Shown: positions 1-11,556 of the stretch, piece after piece
Layout of the letters: each line of letters opens with the position of its first letter
Numbering within the stretch: the stretch's first letter is position 1
DNA from: Lunularia cruciata
Lineage: Eukaryota > Streptophyta > Marchantiopsida > Lunulariales > Lunulariaceae
NCBI GenBank assembly: GCA_948567375.1
Contig: OX419762.1
Location: 48,403,034 to 48,467,033 of the forward strand
Direction: 5' to 3'
Length of the DNA stretch: 64,000 bases
Program-made: the position numbers and the translations under genes
Notes under the pieces: generated by a model
Seen by the model: the letters and a program-made list of their open reading frames with translations, nothing else
Told to the model about the DNA's origin: nothing
Databases searched by the model: none

Positions 1-355
1 AGAAGACATAGGAAATCCCGACATGGAGTAGGAATTTGTTGAGATCTGTAGTACAACTTGGAGGAGACTTGGAGTATAGGTTGAAATTAGCTTGATGATT
101 GAGCACAAAGGCTCTGAAGCTCTTTTCCAACAGAAAGCATAGAGAGTTGTTACCGCATTCTTGTGATTGGATCATCTCTATGCTTGCATGCTTGTTTGTA
201 TGCCCAGTTGGTTTGGATTGGTGTGCGGGCATTGCACTTAGGTTCTTTTCTTCTAGGAGTGCTATGTATTTCTCCTTGGTAATGTTGGAAGTGATGACTA
301 GCAGACCAGGAGTGCATGTTGTGATGACAAGTTAGGTTGCCTGTCACTACCCTAC
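1..355 (+). mobile_element. 5' leader remnant of a relative of family A
   Basis: Two blocks match the untranslated leader of element A-2. The segment near 155-180 (TTCTTGTGATTGGATC) matches 36480-36500. The segment near 288-345 (GTGATGACTAGCAGACC, then a GCATGTTGTGATG-like stretch) matches 36645-36695. Order and spacing agree, so this looks like one diverged leader rather than chance. Neither the gag start nor an LTR is visible, and the flanks do not align. The small reading frames here are not convincing genes. Confidence 0.4.
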
Positions 356-1370
356 CCGATAGTAAGAATACTAGTTACAAGAGTGGAGGGTTCCGACTAT
401 TAGGTAACACGTGTGTTCAGACAAGTAGTTATAAGTTTACCTACAGCCTCTAATCTGCAATCTCCATAGTTAGGCACCCTATGTGTTCCCAAAGAGAGAA
501 AAGAAAAGTACAATATCGTCCTTTGCAAATGCCATCATCAAAAGTGTAGTTCACATGGAAGAGTCAGATTATGCTCCTATATCCTTACAAAACTATGGGA
601 ATGTTAAGAAGAAAGGAGGAAATGTTTTTACTATAGGGCTTGTTCTTATAACCATAGCGGAATGTTTGTCTCCAAGAACCTTTGTATTAAAGGAGAATCT
701 GGTTAAAGAGGTAGCTTTGACATTGCAGATACAAATATCCAAGAATAGCATTTAAGAAATGATGAAATGAATCGACGGGTAATATATGAGCCTGCAATAC
801 AATTGGTCTCACACTTCACTAAGTGGACCAAGAAAGAATGGAAACATATCTTGAGATTAAATGAGTGTAATTCCAAGAGCCTGGGAGACTAAACTACAAG
901 AGCCCATAGTAATCAAGGTTATGGGCAGCAAGGAAAAAATATCACAAGCCTAGAGAAGGGAGTCATTATCTTGCGAATCCCAAAAAAGTAGTTGATGTTA
1001 ATCTATAGAAAACCAACCAATGACTGCAAGCAAGTAGAGCCAACTTCATTAAGAATGAGGGGCTCATTATTGAAGGGGAAAAGGGTTGTTAAAAAAGAAG
1101 CAAGAAAAGAAACTAATATCATTACCATCAATGATGACTCTTGTAGACCTTGAAAAAATATACTATTCTTGTTGGAGACCCAGCAAGAATAATATATTAC
1201 AGGACTTTTGAAGCATCTCCACCAAGAGAAGGAGAGGAGACCAATCTGATGTTGATGGTACAAGGCCTCCTAAACCTATTGGAATTAGAACCTTGCTCAC
1301 AATGTAATCAAGGAAGAGGCTATTTCTTGTCCCAAAGAATGCACCATTACTATAGACTCTATTATAATAG
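356..1370. other. Degenerate interval, probably the target of the family C insertion (D, left part)
   Basis: No recognisable domain. A 90-codon frame at 483-755 is lysine-rich and matches nothing I know. A further frame at 1150-1401 is cut by the family C LTR at 1371. The composition resembles decayed retroelement coding sequence. It may be the left half of the degenerate region that resumes at 11941, since both abut the LTRs of the same insertion, but I see no target duplication that proves it. Confidence 0.3.
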
Positions 1371-1711
1371 TGTAAAAGATCAAGACCGAGCAGAGAAATA
1401 GGAGAATGGAAGATCACATTGGGACACTTGAGTGTGAGAAAACTCTGATGCCTAGCATGAGCTTTGGTAATGGTATTTGTAGGGAGAATACAAGTCTCTT
1501 CGGAAGCTCCTCAAGAAGCTTCCTTGAGCCACTTTCTTCGAGTTCAAGCCAAGTTAACCAAGAAGCTTCTCAAGAAGCTTCCTTCTAGAAGCTGCCTACT
1601 TGGCTTGCAAGCTAAGCTAGTTAGAAGCTTCTAGAATATTTTAGGTTAATTTGGTCTATTCAATACTTTGTTAGCCCTAACTAACTTGTTGCTAAACTCC
1701 ATATTGGTATA
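1371..1711 (-). repeat. 3' LTR of C1
   Basis: It matches the 5' LTR at 11557-11940. Both start in plus-strand reading with TGTAAAAGA, both contain the characteristic run of AGAAGCTTC-type inverted motifs (1500-1640), and both end near a CTCCATATTG sequence. On the minus strand a purine-rich tract (GTGGGAGAA, about 1712-1722) lies just upstream, as expected of a polypurine tract. The exact outer base is uncertain by a few nucleotides. Confidence 0.8.
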
Positions 1712-3400
1712 TATTCTCCCACGGCTAGTTGGTGATGTCCTTGTTGCTATTGAAGCTCCAAAATCTTGGATGGCCATTTTTGCATTTTGGAGATAAGAAA
1801 GAGGTTCTTGTGAGGCATCATGAAGGGGATACCCTTTCCAAAGGACCTTGTACTCCGTATGTTATTGTTGGCCTTGTTGAATGTAGTGACGGACAAGGAT
1901 ATTATCAACTTCATATTCCTCATGATTGTTGATGGGGATGGGAGGAGGAGGAGGTTGGACACTAGAGGAAAAATAAGATGGATTAGGGACAAAGGATTTC
2001 AACTTGGAAATATGAAAAACATGGTGGATGCACATATGACAAGGCAAGGCAAGTTGATAAGCAAGAAGAAAAATTATTTGTGTGACCTCAAAGGGTCTTA
2101 TCCAATTAGGAGCAAGTTTATGGACTTGGGTATCAAGTGGGAAGGGTAGGTTACTAGACAAGAGCATGAATTTATCACCAACTTGAAAGGTGAGATCATG
2201 ACAATGGTGGTCTACATTTTGTTTTTGACAATTTTGAGCAACAAGGAAGTGAGATTTGGCTTGTTGGAGAGATCAAGATATGGTGGTCAAGAAGGTTGAA
2301 GTATGAGGGATATGAGATGGAGGAGGAGCAAGAAAGGAATCTGGAACAAGTGGATCTTGGCAAAAATTGTGGAAGAAAGGAGAGAATTGAGGAAGAAGGT
2401 GCTTGCCTGTTTGGAATTATTATATGTAAACTCCACACATTCATCCCAATTGGTATGGTGACCATTGACGAAGGCAAGAAGCTTATCTTCCAAGGTGCAA
2501 TTTGCACATTCAATTTTTCCATCAGTTCAAGGATGATAGGCCATGGACAAAGCAAGCTTGGTGTCAAGTATCTAGAAAAGTGCTTGCCAAAACTTTCCAG
2601 TGAAGCGAGGATCCCAATTGGAGATGAGTACACACAACATCCCATGATGGTTGATAGTGAAGCAAGGATCCCAGTTGGAGATGAGTACACACAACATCCC
2701 ATGATGGTTGAATATATTTTCAAAGTAGATTTGCACCAAGGTTAGAGCATCCATAATATCAATAGTTTGTGCCAAATGGATTTTCTTACTAAGCTTATCC
2801 ACAAATACCACAATTGCTATGTGACCTTGCTTTGTCTTGGGCAAGGGTGTGATGAGATAGGATGTGATGAGATATAAGCTCACATGTTCGCAACAAGTAG
2901 ATTGAATGGGGAGTGGTTGAAGGAGTCCACTTGGATTATGATTATTGGCCTTGTTGCGTTGTTAGCTCTCACACTCCTAAACATCTCGTGCCATGTTAGG
3001 CCACCACCATTGGTGTTGGAGGGTACCCAAGGTCTTGTCCATACCCATTTGACCAATAATTGGTAAATCATGGGTTTCTTGAAGGTGCACAAGTTGGAGA
3101 TCACCTTGGGCTGGAACATAGATCCAGTCCTCATGGAATAAAAAGCCTTACTTGAAAGAGAAGGTGTTGTACTCCTTGTTGTTTGTTGCAAGACAATCTT
3201 GTACCATCTGAAAGAAGTGATCTTGTTGTAGAGTTATCTTTAACTCAATTTGGACTTGGAGTCAATTGACATTGTCATAATTGATGTTGTGACAAGAGGA
3301 AGAGATTTCAAATCAGCTTGTCATGATAGGGCATCAAGGATGACATGGAACCAAAAAAGTTTGTACTCCAATTTGATGTCAAACAATTGTAGTTGGTCCT
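1712..3400 (-). pseudogene. C1 integrase with chromodomain start, broken
   Basis: Fragments of a DDE integrase can be read in order on the minus strand. The zinc-binding region lies around 3190-2900. The catalytic core lies around 2880-2290, with readable pieces such as FVDKLSKKIHLAQ and NWDPRFTGKFWQALF. The C-terminal tail (IHHVFHISKLKSF, about 2060-2020) leads to EEYEVDNILVRHY at about 1890-1865, the first strand of a chromodomain as in chromoviruses. Several stops and frame changes are present, and a 57-bp in-frame tandem duplication lies within the core. Homology to C2 at 62820-64000 is clear. Confidence 0.75.
2599..2712 (-). repeat. 57-bp tandem duplication inside the C1 integrase
   Basis: Two adjacent 57-bp units, 2599-2655 and 2656-2712, differ at three positions or so. 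Because 57 is a multiple of three, the duplication keeps the frame and repeats 19 residues around the second catalytic Asp motif (HHGMLCVLISNWDP). C2 has only one unit at this position (63220-63270), so the duplication is private to this dead copy. Confidence 0.9.
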
Positions 3401-4195
3401 TCAATCAATGATGTTGACTCTTCATGTGTTCCAAGTGTAGTGTCTCCAACAAAGGCTTGTGATCAATTTGCATGATCACCTATTTCCCCAAGAGATAATG
3501 TCTCCACACCTTGGTGGCATATACCACTGCTAGTTGTTTTTGATCTTGTGTAGAGTAATTCCTTTTTGCAATGTTTAATCAATGTAACATAAAGGCAATG
3601 GGATGTAACCCATTAGGGAATTCTTGCTACAACACAGCTTCAATAGCAAAGTTAGATCAACCACACAAGGTAGTTGAGGGTCATATGGTTGAAGAATAGG
3701 TCTTGAAGACACCATATGTTTTAGCTTCTAGAATATTTCTTTGTGCTTGGTAGTCCATTTAAAGCTCAAGTTCTCCTTTAAGAGATTGATCAATGGTGTG
3801 GCTACATGAGCATAGTAATGGATGAACAATTGGTAAAAATTGGCTAATCCATTAAATGACCATATTTTTCTAGAATCCTTCAGGTAGGCCAATCAGTAAT
3901 GGTCTTGATTTTTTCTTCTCCCATCTTGATTCCCTCCAATGAAATCTTGTGACCCAAGAAGGTGACTTCCTTTTGCCAAAAGACACACTTTGACCTCTTG
4001 CAGTAAAATTTCCATTGTCATAGTCATCTTAGAACTTCTTGCATGTGATTCACATGTTCTACCTCTCTTTATCTTGGTAGAGATTAAAATATCATCCAAG
4101 AATACCACCATGTATTGATCCAATAGCCCATCCAACACCTAATGCATCTGATCCATGAAGACTGTTGGAGCGTTAGTGAGCACAAAAGGTAGAAC
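3401..4195 (-). pseudogene. C1 RT C-terminus and RNase H, broken
   Basis: The segment 4138-3893 reads [11 protein letters not shown], which contains the second half of the RT active site (family motif Y/F-x-D-D). It follows TNAPTVFMDQM read just downstream of the family B junction at 4195. RNase H pieces follow to about 3400, such as YATKVWRHYLLGK and DHKPLLETLHLEH, and match C2 at 62400-62520. Multiple stops are present. The missing upstream RT lies beyond the nested family B element. Confidence 0.75.
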
Positions 4196-4879
4196 TGTAA
4201 CATCCATTTGTGCATGTGTGTGATATTTAGCTTGGTATTACAAGTACTTGAGAGATATTATTTATATAGATAAATGATAGTTCTACATTAGTCATGTTTA
4301 GCTAAATTTAGTCATAGCTAAGATAGAAGAGACTTTACTTTTGAGGAAATAGAAAAGATGAGCACCACTATTATGGATTCTAATGTGTTGACTTGGTATT
4401 ATTCTTAGATGTTTGGCTTTGAGGAAAGAGTTGAGAACTCTTGGACCCCCCAAGCCTTTTGTTTCTGATTCTTCTATAGTCTAATGATAGCCCATGTGAA
4501 AGTATCCTTGACTTAGTAGTTGGGTCAAGATAAGATCACATGCTTAGTGGAATATGCCCATGTGGATGGATATTTCTTTATACTTTTTGACTTTATTTGA
4601 CTTTTAGCCTAGTAACTTGAGTTACTATGGTAAATAGTAACTTTAGTGCATAACTATTTCACAAGTATATAAACAAGGGGTGAGGAGTTACTCATCATCC
4701 TTTCATTTGCAACTATCTCTCTCTCTCATTGAGTTCTCTAGTGAGCAATGTCTTGAGTCTTGGAGTGTTAGTCTTGGAGGAGTACAATGGAGTTGGGGTT
4801 CTTTTCCTTCTTAGTCCATGGTGTGATACCATTATAACCATCAAAGATTCATCCTAAGTGAGAGATAGGCTGGCTCACA
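4196..4879 (+). repeat. 5' LTR of B1
   Basis: About 684 bp, starting TGTAACATCC and ending GGCTCACA. It aligns along its length with the other family B LTRs at 19193-19884, 48967-49622, 53323-54016 and 55165-55767. A TATA-like ATATAAACAAGG occurs near 4668-4680. A primer-binding-site candidate, TTTGGTTCAGTTGTC, follows at about 4881-4896. The equivalent site of copy B4 reads TTTGGTTCCGTTGC. Confidence 0.85.
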
Positions 4880-4971
4880 TTTTTGGTTCAGTTGTCAAGA
4901 CCTCTCTAGAAGGTAAGATAATGTTCCACATATAATTCAATATTAGATAGAAGGAGGCTATTAAAGCTCAC

Positions 4972-6600
4972 TTGGAGAGAACTTTAGGGGAGGAGAGGGA
5001 TGAAATTATGTTAGTGAACTTGGACCCATTTGTATACTCTATAGTTCATTATGATATCTTTAAGGTGGGAGGATTGAGACCACAAATTAGAAGCAAGGTG
5101 AGATACAAGAAACCTTCTTCCAAGGTTGAAGCTATCAAGATCTCAATTCGTATGGAAGAGAGCTTGGAAGGAGATGTGAGTGATTTGGTGGTGAAGGAGG
5201 TTGTGCATCCTCCTCAAGGTTACAATTATGGTGGAACTTATGATACTTTGGTGACAAGGGTTGCACCACATATAGTAGTTGCTCCAATTCTTTCACCCCT
5301 ACCAAAGGATCCACTTCAAACCATCACTGAACAACTTGTAGGTCTCAAGATCAATGTAGTGCAACTATGGGAGAAGAGAGAGGAGGATCAGAATGTGGGG
5401 AGAGGGCCTAGGATGATGGAAGTTATTCATATAGAGGAGGCCAACCAACAAACAATTTCAATGAGAGAAATTGTTTTGGTTGTGGAGGAAGAAGCCATAT
5501 CCAAATGAATTGTCCAAATTCCACTTACCATGGAGGAAGGGTTATGAGAGAGCCAATAGAGGGAAAGAGGGAGGTAGTGAAACCCAAGTGGCTCCTAATC
5601 CAAACAAAGGTAAGGAAAATAGCATCTATAGATGTGGTTGAGAGCAAGTATGAGAAGGGAGAGTGCTCAAACTTCAAGAGTCTTAATTTGGAGCTTTTGG
5701 CACAAGAGAAGAAGCGAGCTTGTTTTGTAGAGGATGTGCGCTCTTCTCAAGGATTTACTCCTTTAAAGGATACACCTATGTCTACTAGCAGTACTCACAC
5801 CTCAACACCATCAACAACAAAGTCTCCAAGAAAGAAGTTGGGGATGGAGGACTTCTTGATCTCGAAGCAACAATGGAACTACAATGTGTTGGAGGATGTT
5901 GGTAGTCAGAAGGCTAATATCACAATGAGCCAATTGATTGCTTTGAATCCTACCTTGAGAAAGGAGCTTAGAGGTGGTTTGAGTTCTACAAGGAGCAAGA
6001 GGAAGAAGAAAGCAACATCTCCAATATCAACAGGGGTGGTGGATGCCAAACCAACACCATGGAAGGCTTGTGAATATGCCTCCAAGATTGATATGAGAGT
6101 GAATGGTCACAACATCAAGGATGCATTGGTTGATAGAGGATCAGCAATGAATGCCATGTCAGAAAGGTTGATGAAGAAGTTGGGTATGATACCCTCTAGA
6201 CCTTCAACATTTATGATGAGCATGGCAAACAAGCAACAAGTTTGACCAGTAGGGGTGATGGATAAGGTGGTAATTTCAGTTATGGTAGTTCCAAATCTCA
6301 TGACTTTGCAAGTCTTGAAGGATTCAAGCTATGATTTATTTCTTGGGAGGCCATGGTTGAGAGCAGCACACACAATTGATTGATGGCACAAAGACTACTT
6401 GAGGATTGGGCCATCAAACCATAGAGGCATAGTTCCAATCACTAACACCACCAACACTTCACATTCAGATACACCATCTTCTGATTATTGGGAATCAAAT
6501 TTAGAAGAAGGACCTTTAGGTGTGGACACAAACATGGAGGAGGAGACTTCTATTGAGGAGGTTAAATCTGAATTTGATTTAGATATGTAGCCCTCGTGTG
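4972..6600 (+). pseudogene. B1 gag, CCHC knuckle and protease, broken
   Basis: The first frame (4972-5508) fuses leader sequence to the C-terminal half of gag. Compared with B4 (53212-52446) the N-terminal gag is deleted. A zinc knuckle CFGCGGRSHIQMNC (CX2CX4HX4C) is read across about 5480-5525 in the frame of the next ORF (5505-6245). That ORF ends in the protease region with ALVDRGSAMNAM, where the usual D-S/T-G triad reads D-R-G. DLFLGRPWL at about 6338-6365 is the protease C-terminal strand. Stops and a frameshift make it non-functional. Confidence 0.7.
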
Positions 6601-6602
6601 CT

Positions 6603-7458
6603 ATGGATTTTTCACCTAAGCCAAAGGTTTTGAAGGACCCAAATAAATCACCATTGACACTTGAGGAGATAGAAAGGAGGTCATCTATTCTTAAGTATGG
6701 TCAAAATGTTACCAAGGAGGAGAAGGTAAGATTCAAAGAGATTTTCTACAAGTTCATCCATGTGTTTGCTTTCAATTACAAGGATCCAAAGGAAGTCACC
6801 TTAGAGGAGCACAAGATTGAAGTGGAGTCACATGCAAGACCAATCCGCTAAAAGCAACATCGCATTAGCAAACCAATATCTTTGGTGGTGAAGGAGGAGA
6901 TTGATAAGTTCAAAGAGGCCAAATTTATCTTTGAGGTGGAGAATTCAGAATGGGTGTTTCTCATTATGATTGTCAAGAAAAAGAATAGCAAGCATTGTGT
7001 ATGTGTGGATTAAAAGAAGCTTTAATGTTGTTACTAAGAAGTACTAGTATCCTTTGCCATTCATTGATGAGATCTTGGAGGAGGTTGCAGGTCATGAGAG
7101 GTATAATTTTGGAGATGGTTATAGTGGGTATAACCAAATCAAGATTGCACCAGAGCATCAATAAATCACCACACCTTGGGGGATTTATGCTTTCAAGGGC
7201 ATACCTTTTGGCTTTTGCAATGCTCTAGCCATATTCCAACGGTTCATGAACAAGGTATTTGAACCTTTCATTGGAAAATTTGTGAGAGACTTCATTGATG
7301 ACTTTTGTGTCTATGGGAGCAAGGAGGAGCACTTTGAGCACCTAATCAAGGTCTTGCAATGCTTAGATGAGGCCAATGCATCACTTAACCCAAAGAAGTG
7401 CATTTTTGGATGTGAAGATGTTCTACTTTTGAGCCCATCATCTCCAAGGATGGAATAG
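6603..7458 (+). pseudogene. B1 reverse transcriptase, broken
   Basis: A linker with repeated Glu and Lys (6603-6850) leads to HKIEVESHARPIR, the start of the RT domain. The middle of RT is scrambled by stops between 6850 and 7240. The palm motif is readable at 7246-7330 as FVRDFIDDFCVYGS, where F-I-D-D is the catalytic Y/F-x-D-D box. LNPKKCIFGCE follows, as usual in Ty3/gypsy RTs. It aligns with B4 at 51300-50374. Confidence 0.75.
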
Positions 7459-7475
7459 CAATTGATCCTAAGAAG

Positions 7476-8363
7476 GTGAGGAAAATCTCATACCTTCCAT
7501 ACACTTCAAGCTTGACAAATTTATGCCAATTATTGGGGATGGTTGGGTACTATAAGAGTTTCATCTTCTCCTTTTCCAACAAGGCTTATGCATTAACCAT
7601 CTACATGAAGAAGGGTGTAGAATACATGGTGATTTTGGAGGACAAGGAGGCTCTTAAAGCTTTTGAGGAGCTCAAGCAATCCCTTGTTGTAGCTCCAATT
7701 CTTTCTAAACCTGATTGGTGTAAGCCTTTCATCCTCTACATTGATGCTTTTAATGTAGCTATAGGATGCAATCTTAGTCAATTAGACCAAGATGGGCATG
7801 ATCATCCAATACCTTATGGTAATAGGCAAATGGTTTTAACAAAAAAGAACTACTCTGTCATGGAGAGAGAAGGGTTGGCAGTGATCTTTGGCCTCAAGAA
7901 GTTTAGACACTACTTGATTGAAGGAAAAACCACCATTGTCACAGATCATAAGGCTTTAGAGTACATCTTCAACAAGCCTAATGTGGAAGGGAGACTAGCA
8001 AGATGGATGATACTCTTGTCTGAGTATGACTCCACCATTGAGGATAGGCCATGGAAGAAACATAAAAATGCAAATTTGTTATCAAGGGCCTATGATCATG
8101 ATGGAGATGAGCCAATGGATGATTCCTTCCCAAATGAGGAGCTCATGACAATCTCAATCACTCAAGAGGTTCCAATGGAGTACAAGGAGATTGTGGATTT
8201 TATGACAAGAGGTAACTTTCTAGAAGGGATGCATGCTAGGGAGAGGAAGGCCCTTGCAGCAAGATCTAGACCTTATATAATGGTGGAAGATATTATTTTC
8301 ACCAAGGAGCAGATGGTCTACTTCAAAGAGCAATGGGTAAGGAAGAGTCTATCCTACTCATAA
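7476..8363 (+). pseudogene. B1 RNase H and connection domain, 295-codon open stretch
   Basis: LCQLLGMVGYYKSFI is the RT thumb/connection motif. RNase H follows: ILYIDAFNVAIG (first Asp), EREGLAVIFGLKKF (Glu), VTDHKALEYIF (second Asp) and ANLLSRAYDHD near the end. The sequence is open through the domain, the longest intact piece of B1. The tail runs to the integrase zinc-binding region in another frame, so a frameshift near 8330 separates the two. Confidence 0.75.
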
Positions 8364-8772
8364 AAGATTTTCATGAATGTTTAGTCCATGGGAGACACTT
8401 TGCAGGAAAGGTGATTGCTTTCAAGAGAGGGATTTTCAAGGATTTTCTTGATTATTGCAAAACTTGTCATGTTTTTCAAGCTTTTGCTAGAAAGTCTACG
8501 TCCACTCTACCACTCAAATCAATTCTATTGCTACGACCTTTTGGGAAGTGGAGAATTGATTTTGTAGGTCCTCTCAATAGAACCCCAAGGAACAATCAGT
8601 ACATATGGTAGTTACTAATTACCTTACCAAGTGGGTTGAGGATAGACCATTGAGGGATAAGAATGAAAATGAAGCAGATATATTTCTTTATGAACACATT
8701 ATCATTAGGTTTGGATGCCCTTTGAAGTTGGTTTTTGATAGTGGAGAGTTTATAAGAAGCATCACTATAAGC
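8333..8772 (+). pseudogene. B1 integrase N-terminal half
   Basis: The H-H-C-C zinc-binding region reads HECLVHGRHFAGK followed by YCKTCHVFQ. The core starts with WRIDFVGPLNRT (first catalytic Asp) and continues in a second frame with YLTKWVEDRPLRDK and LVFDSGEFI (second Asp region). The third catalytic residue is not reached because the coding sequence stops at an inverted LTR fragment at 8773. Confidence 0.7.
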
Positions 8773-9199
8773 TATAAGCCAGCCTGTCTCTCACTCAAGA
8801 TGAACCACTTGTGGTTATTATGGTAGTGCACCATGGACTAAGAAGACAAAGAACCCCAACTCCATCATACTCCTCCAATGCTAACACTCCAAGACTCAAG
8901 ACATTGCTCAATAGAGAACTCAATGAGAGAGAGATAGTTGTAAATGAAAGGATGATGAGTACCACCTCACCCTTGTTTATATACTTGTGAAATAGTTACG
9001 CATTAAATTTACTATTTACCAAAGTAACTCAAGTTACTAGGCTTAAAGTCAAGTAAAGTCAAAAAGTATAAAGGAGTATCCACATGGGTATATTTTACAA
9101 AGCATGTGATCTTATCTTGACCCAACCACTCAGTCAAGGATTCTTTCACATGGGTTATCCTTGGACTATGGAAGAATTCAAAACAAAAAGGCTTGTAGG
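8773..9199 (-). repeat. Truncated family B LTR in inverted orientation
   Basis: It matches the reverse complement of the 3' two-thirds of the family B LTR. AGCCAGCCTGTCTC near 8778 corresponds to the LTR 3' end and TTGCAAATGAAAGG-like sequence near 8940 to its middle. The match stops in GGCTTG at about 9195, where the full-length copy at 19193-19884 continues with GCGGGCCC. From 9200 the sequence is family C RT. The LTR is therefore inverted relative to B1 and has lost its 5' third. Confidence 0.75.
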
Positions 9200-9550
9200 T
9201 AATCAATATAGAAATGAAGTACTCCATCCTTCTTTGGAACAAATAGTACCGGTGCTCGCCAAGGAGATGTACTATGTTGTACAAAATCCTTTTCCAATAA
9301 CTTTGTAAGTATTGTTTGCAACTCCTCCAACTCCTTTGGTGAGAGCCGATAGATAGGTCTACTCAATAGAGCACTCCTTGGCAATAGCTCAATCTTGAAG
9401 GGCATACCATAGTTGGAGTGTAATCCCTTTGGCAGATCATCTTGAAACATATCCGCAAACTCTTGAACTATTTGATCAACCATTGCTTGATGATGCTCTT
9501 GACCCTCCTTAGATTCTCCTTGTGCAATGGGCTTGATCCTCACCACAAAA
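9200..9550 (-). pseudogene. C1 RT N-terminal part
   Basis: On the minus strand, [20 protein letters not shown] and LSPKELEELQTILTKLLEKD are the typical start of a gypsy RT domain. [17 protein letters not shown] follows and stops at the family B junction. The same region in C2 is 61321-61530. The remainder of RT resumes at 4195 after a deletion. Confidence 0.8.
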
Positions 9551-10130
9551 TAGACTTATCTTCCTCCAAAGCTTGCTCTATGGCTACTTCAATGACAAAC
9601 TGCTCATCTAGGGACTCATCTCCCTTCAAGGCTTGCTCTATAGCTACCTTCCTAAAAAACTTCCCATTTTAGGACTGGCTATTCTTAGGTGTCTTACTTA
9701 TAGGTGCCTGACAACCTAATAAAAAATTCTTACCTTGGTGTTGTACTTGAATTTGTTGTCGGTTCCAATCAAATTGAACCTTATGACATTCAAGCCAAGA
9801 TAGACCTAGAATGACATCATAGTGTAGAGGTGCCATTACAAACCTCATACACTCTAAATACTTCTTCCCAATCTTGAAGGTAACAAGATGCAAGGTACGG
9901 AATACATAACCCTTTCTACCATCCACCATCATCAATCTACTTCCAATTACTGATTTGATAGGAATACACAATTTCTTTGCTCATTGCATAAACATGCAAT
10001 TCTTTGAACTTCTAGAATCAACCAAAATCCTACAACCACAATCAAATATTGTACCTTGCAAGTGAGGCAAACTTGCATAGGTTGAGCCTTCAATCCTAGT
10101 GGAATCAATCAAGAATCCTATCAGGCGGCT
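9551..10130 (-). pseudogene. C1 protease and flanking linker
   Basis: The 100-codon frame 9971-9669 corresponds to the second half of the aspartic protease: IPIKSVIGSRLMMVDGRKG, then APLHYDVILGLSWLECHKV with the family D-x-I-L-G-x-x-W-L strand. The first half, with the catalytic Asp, lies upstream around 10000-10060 in a different frame. A short linker with two near-repeats (around 9570 and 9630) joins it to RT, as in C2 at 61050-61150. Confidence 0.7.
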
Positions 10131-11540
10131 TGAAATCTCCTATTGGGATTCCTCATTTTCTTGATCATTCCGCTCCAAAACCTCCATTTATGTGATTTGT
10201 TGTGATCACCCATTCTTGAGTGGACATTCAGCAATACAATGTCCAATCTAGCAATAATAAAAGCAACCACCATTTTTCTGGAATTGTTCTTGATCTGTTG
10301 TACCAAGTGATCTCCATTGTATTGCATCAATCTTCATTGGTGCTGGTTCCTCCACATGTGTGTAATGTGTTAGTTGGTTTTGTGAAGGTCAATGTCAAGA
10401 CCATGTTGTTGCAACCAAGGAATCAATGTGCTCTACTAGTTGCATGACTTCTTCCAAGTATTTTGGCTCTTGCATAGTCACTTCTAATTTATTTTGTGAC
10501 TTCAAGCCACTCACAAATCAATCCAGAGGTTCACCATCCATTATATCTAGAATTTGTGTAATGGTGTTTTGGAATTGAGTGATGTAGCTTCTTATAAAAC
10601 CAATCTGCTTCAACTTTACCAACTTATCTCATGCAATTCATGTGGCATTTATCACCTGGAATTTCCTAACTATTGCGCTCTTGAATTCTTCCTATGTCAA
10701 GATTGGTATATCAAACTGCCTTTCAGCCTAATTTAGTTTATGACTACAAGCCCCTCAACAAATTAATCCAAAGCTTCACCATCCATTATATCGAGAATTT
10801 GCATAATGGTGTTCTAGAATTGCATGATGTAACTTCTTATAGAACCAATTTGCTTGAACTTTGCCAACTTATCTTGTGCAGCTCATGTGGCATTATCATT
10901 TAGAATTGCCCAATTATTGTGCCGTTGAATTCTTCCCATGGCAAGATTGGTACAACAAACTACCTTTGAGCTCGCTCCACTTGGAGTTGCCACCATAGCT
11001 TTGCTGCTCCATCCAATTGGCTTGAAGCTAAGAGAATTTCTTTCCGTTCATCTTAAAGATTTGTAGCATTGAAATAATATTTACAATCAAATAAAAAATT
11101 CTCCACAATGCCTGAAGATTCTCACCATCAAATACCTTGGGTTTTGGAAATTGGATTTGGTCTTCTTTTTCTCGAAATGGTGCTCTCTCCATGCTCTTGT
11201 CATTACTAGTCTCGTTCATTCAACAATAGAGAAAGGTGTTCAATTTTTTGTTGCATAACAATGATAACCTCAGACATTGTTGCCATGGCTACTACTACTC
11301 TATCACACTACTACCATTTAATTTACTAACACATAGATGCAACACGTCCACCGTTCTCCATAAGTTACAATCAAAAGTATCAAGGGTTCCTCAAACAAGG
11401 TGATTGCATTTAGAAAATTTTGCCCAAAATGTGAGGTGATGAATTATATGAAATGATGCTTGGGTAATACTCAAACACAAAAATCCCAATGGTATGGTGG
11501 AAATGAATTTGGTGGTCCATAGATTCTATCCATCCCATTC
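10131..11540 (-). pseudogene. C1 gag and 5' leader, heavily decayed
   Basis: Alignment with C2 gag (59771-60600) is visible on the minus strand. A degenerate zinc knuckle lies near 10280-10220, where the C2 form CFYCCQLGHCIAKC has lost one Cys and gained a stop. Gag pieces continue up to an RAPFREKEDQIQFPKPKVF-like segment at 11190-11130. A partial duplication is also present: the segments near 10540-10740 and 10780-10950 repeat each other. The stretch 11220-11540 is leader without coding capacity. Confidence 0.6.
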
Positions 11541-11556
11541 CTACTTTGATACCAAT
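11541..11556 (-). other. Primer-binding site of C1
   Basis: Minus-strand TTGGTATCAAAGTAGG directly follows the LTR end (TTTTACA). It is close to the plant initiator-Met tRNA primer site TGGTATCAGAGC, with one change in the core. C2 has TTTGTATCAGAGCAGG at the same place (59404-59419). Confidence 0.75.

Larger units (their letters stand above)
4196..9199 (+). mobile_element. Ty3/gypsy element, family B, copy B1, with an inverted terminal LTR
   Basis: It starts with a plus-orientation LTR at 4196, followed by gag, protease, RT, RNase H and the front of integrase in the same orientation. Instead of finishing the integrase and a plus LTR, it runs at about 8772 into a truncated family B LTR in the opposite orientation (8773-9199). 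The element sits inside the RT gene of C1. The target lost about 190 bp, so the insertion or a later rearrangement deleted sequence. All genes are broken. Confidence 0.8.

Noticed and set aside
1500-1640. CRISPR-like or satellite array of AGAAGCTTC motifs
   Set aside because: The spacing is irregular, there are no unique spacers, and the same cluster recurs in all family C LTRs.
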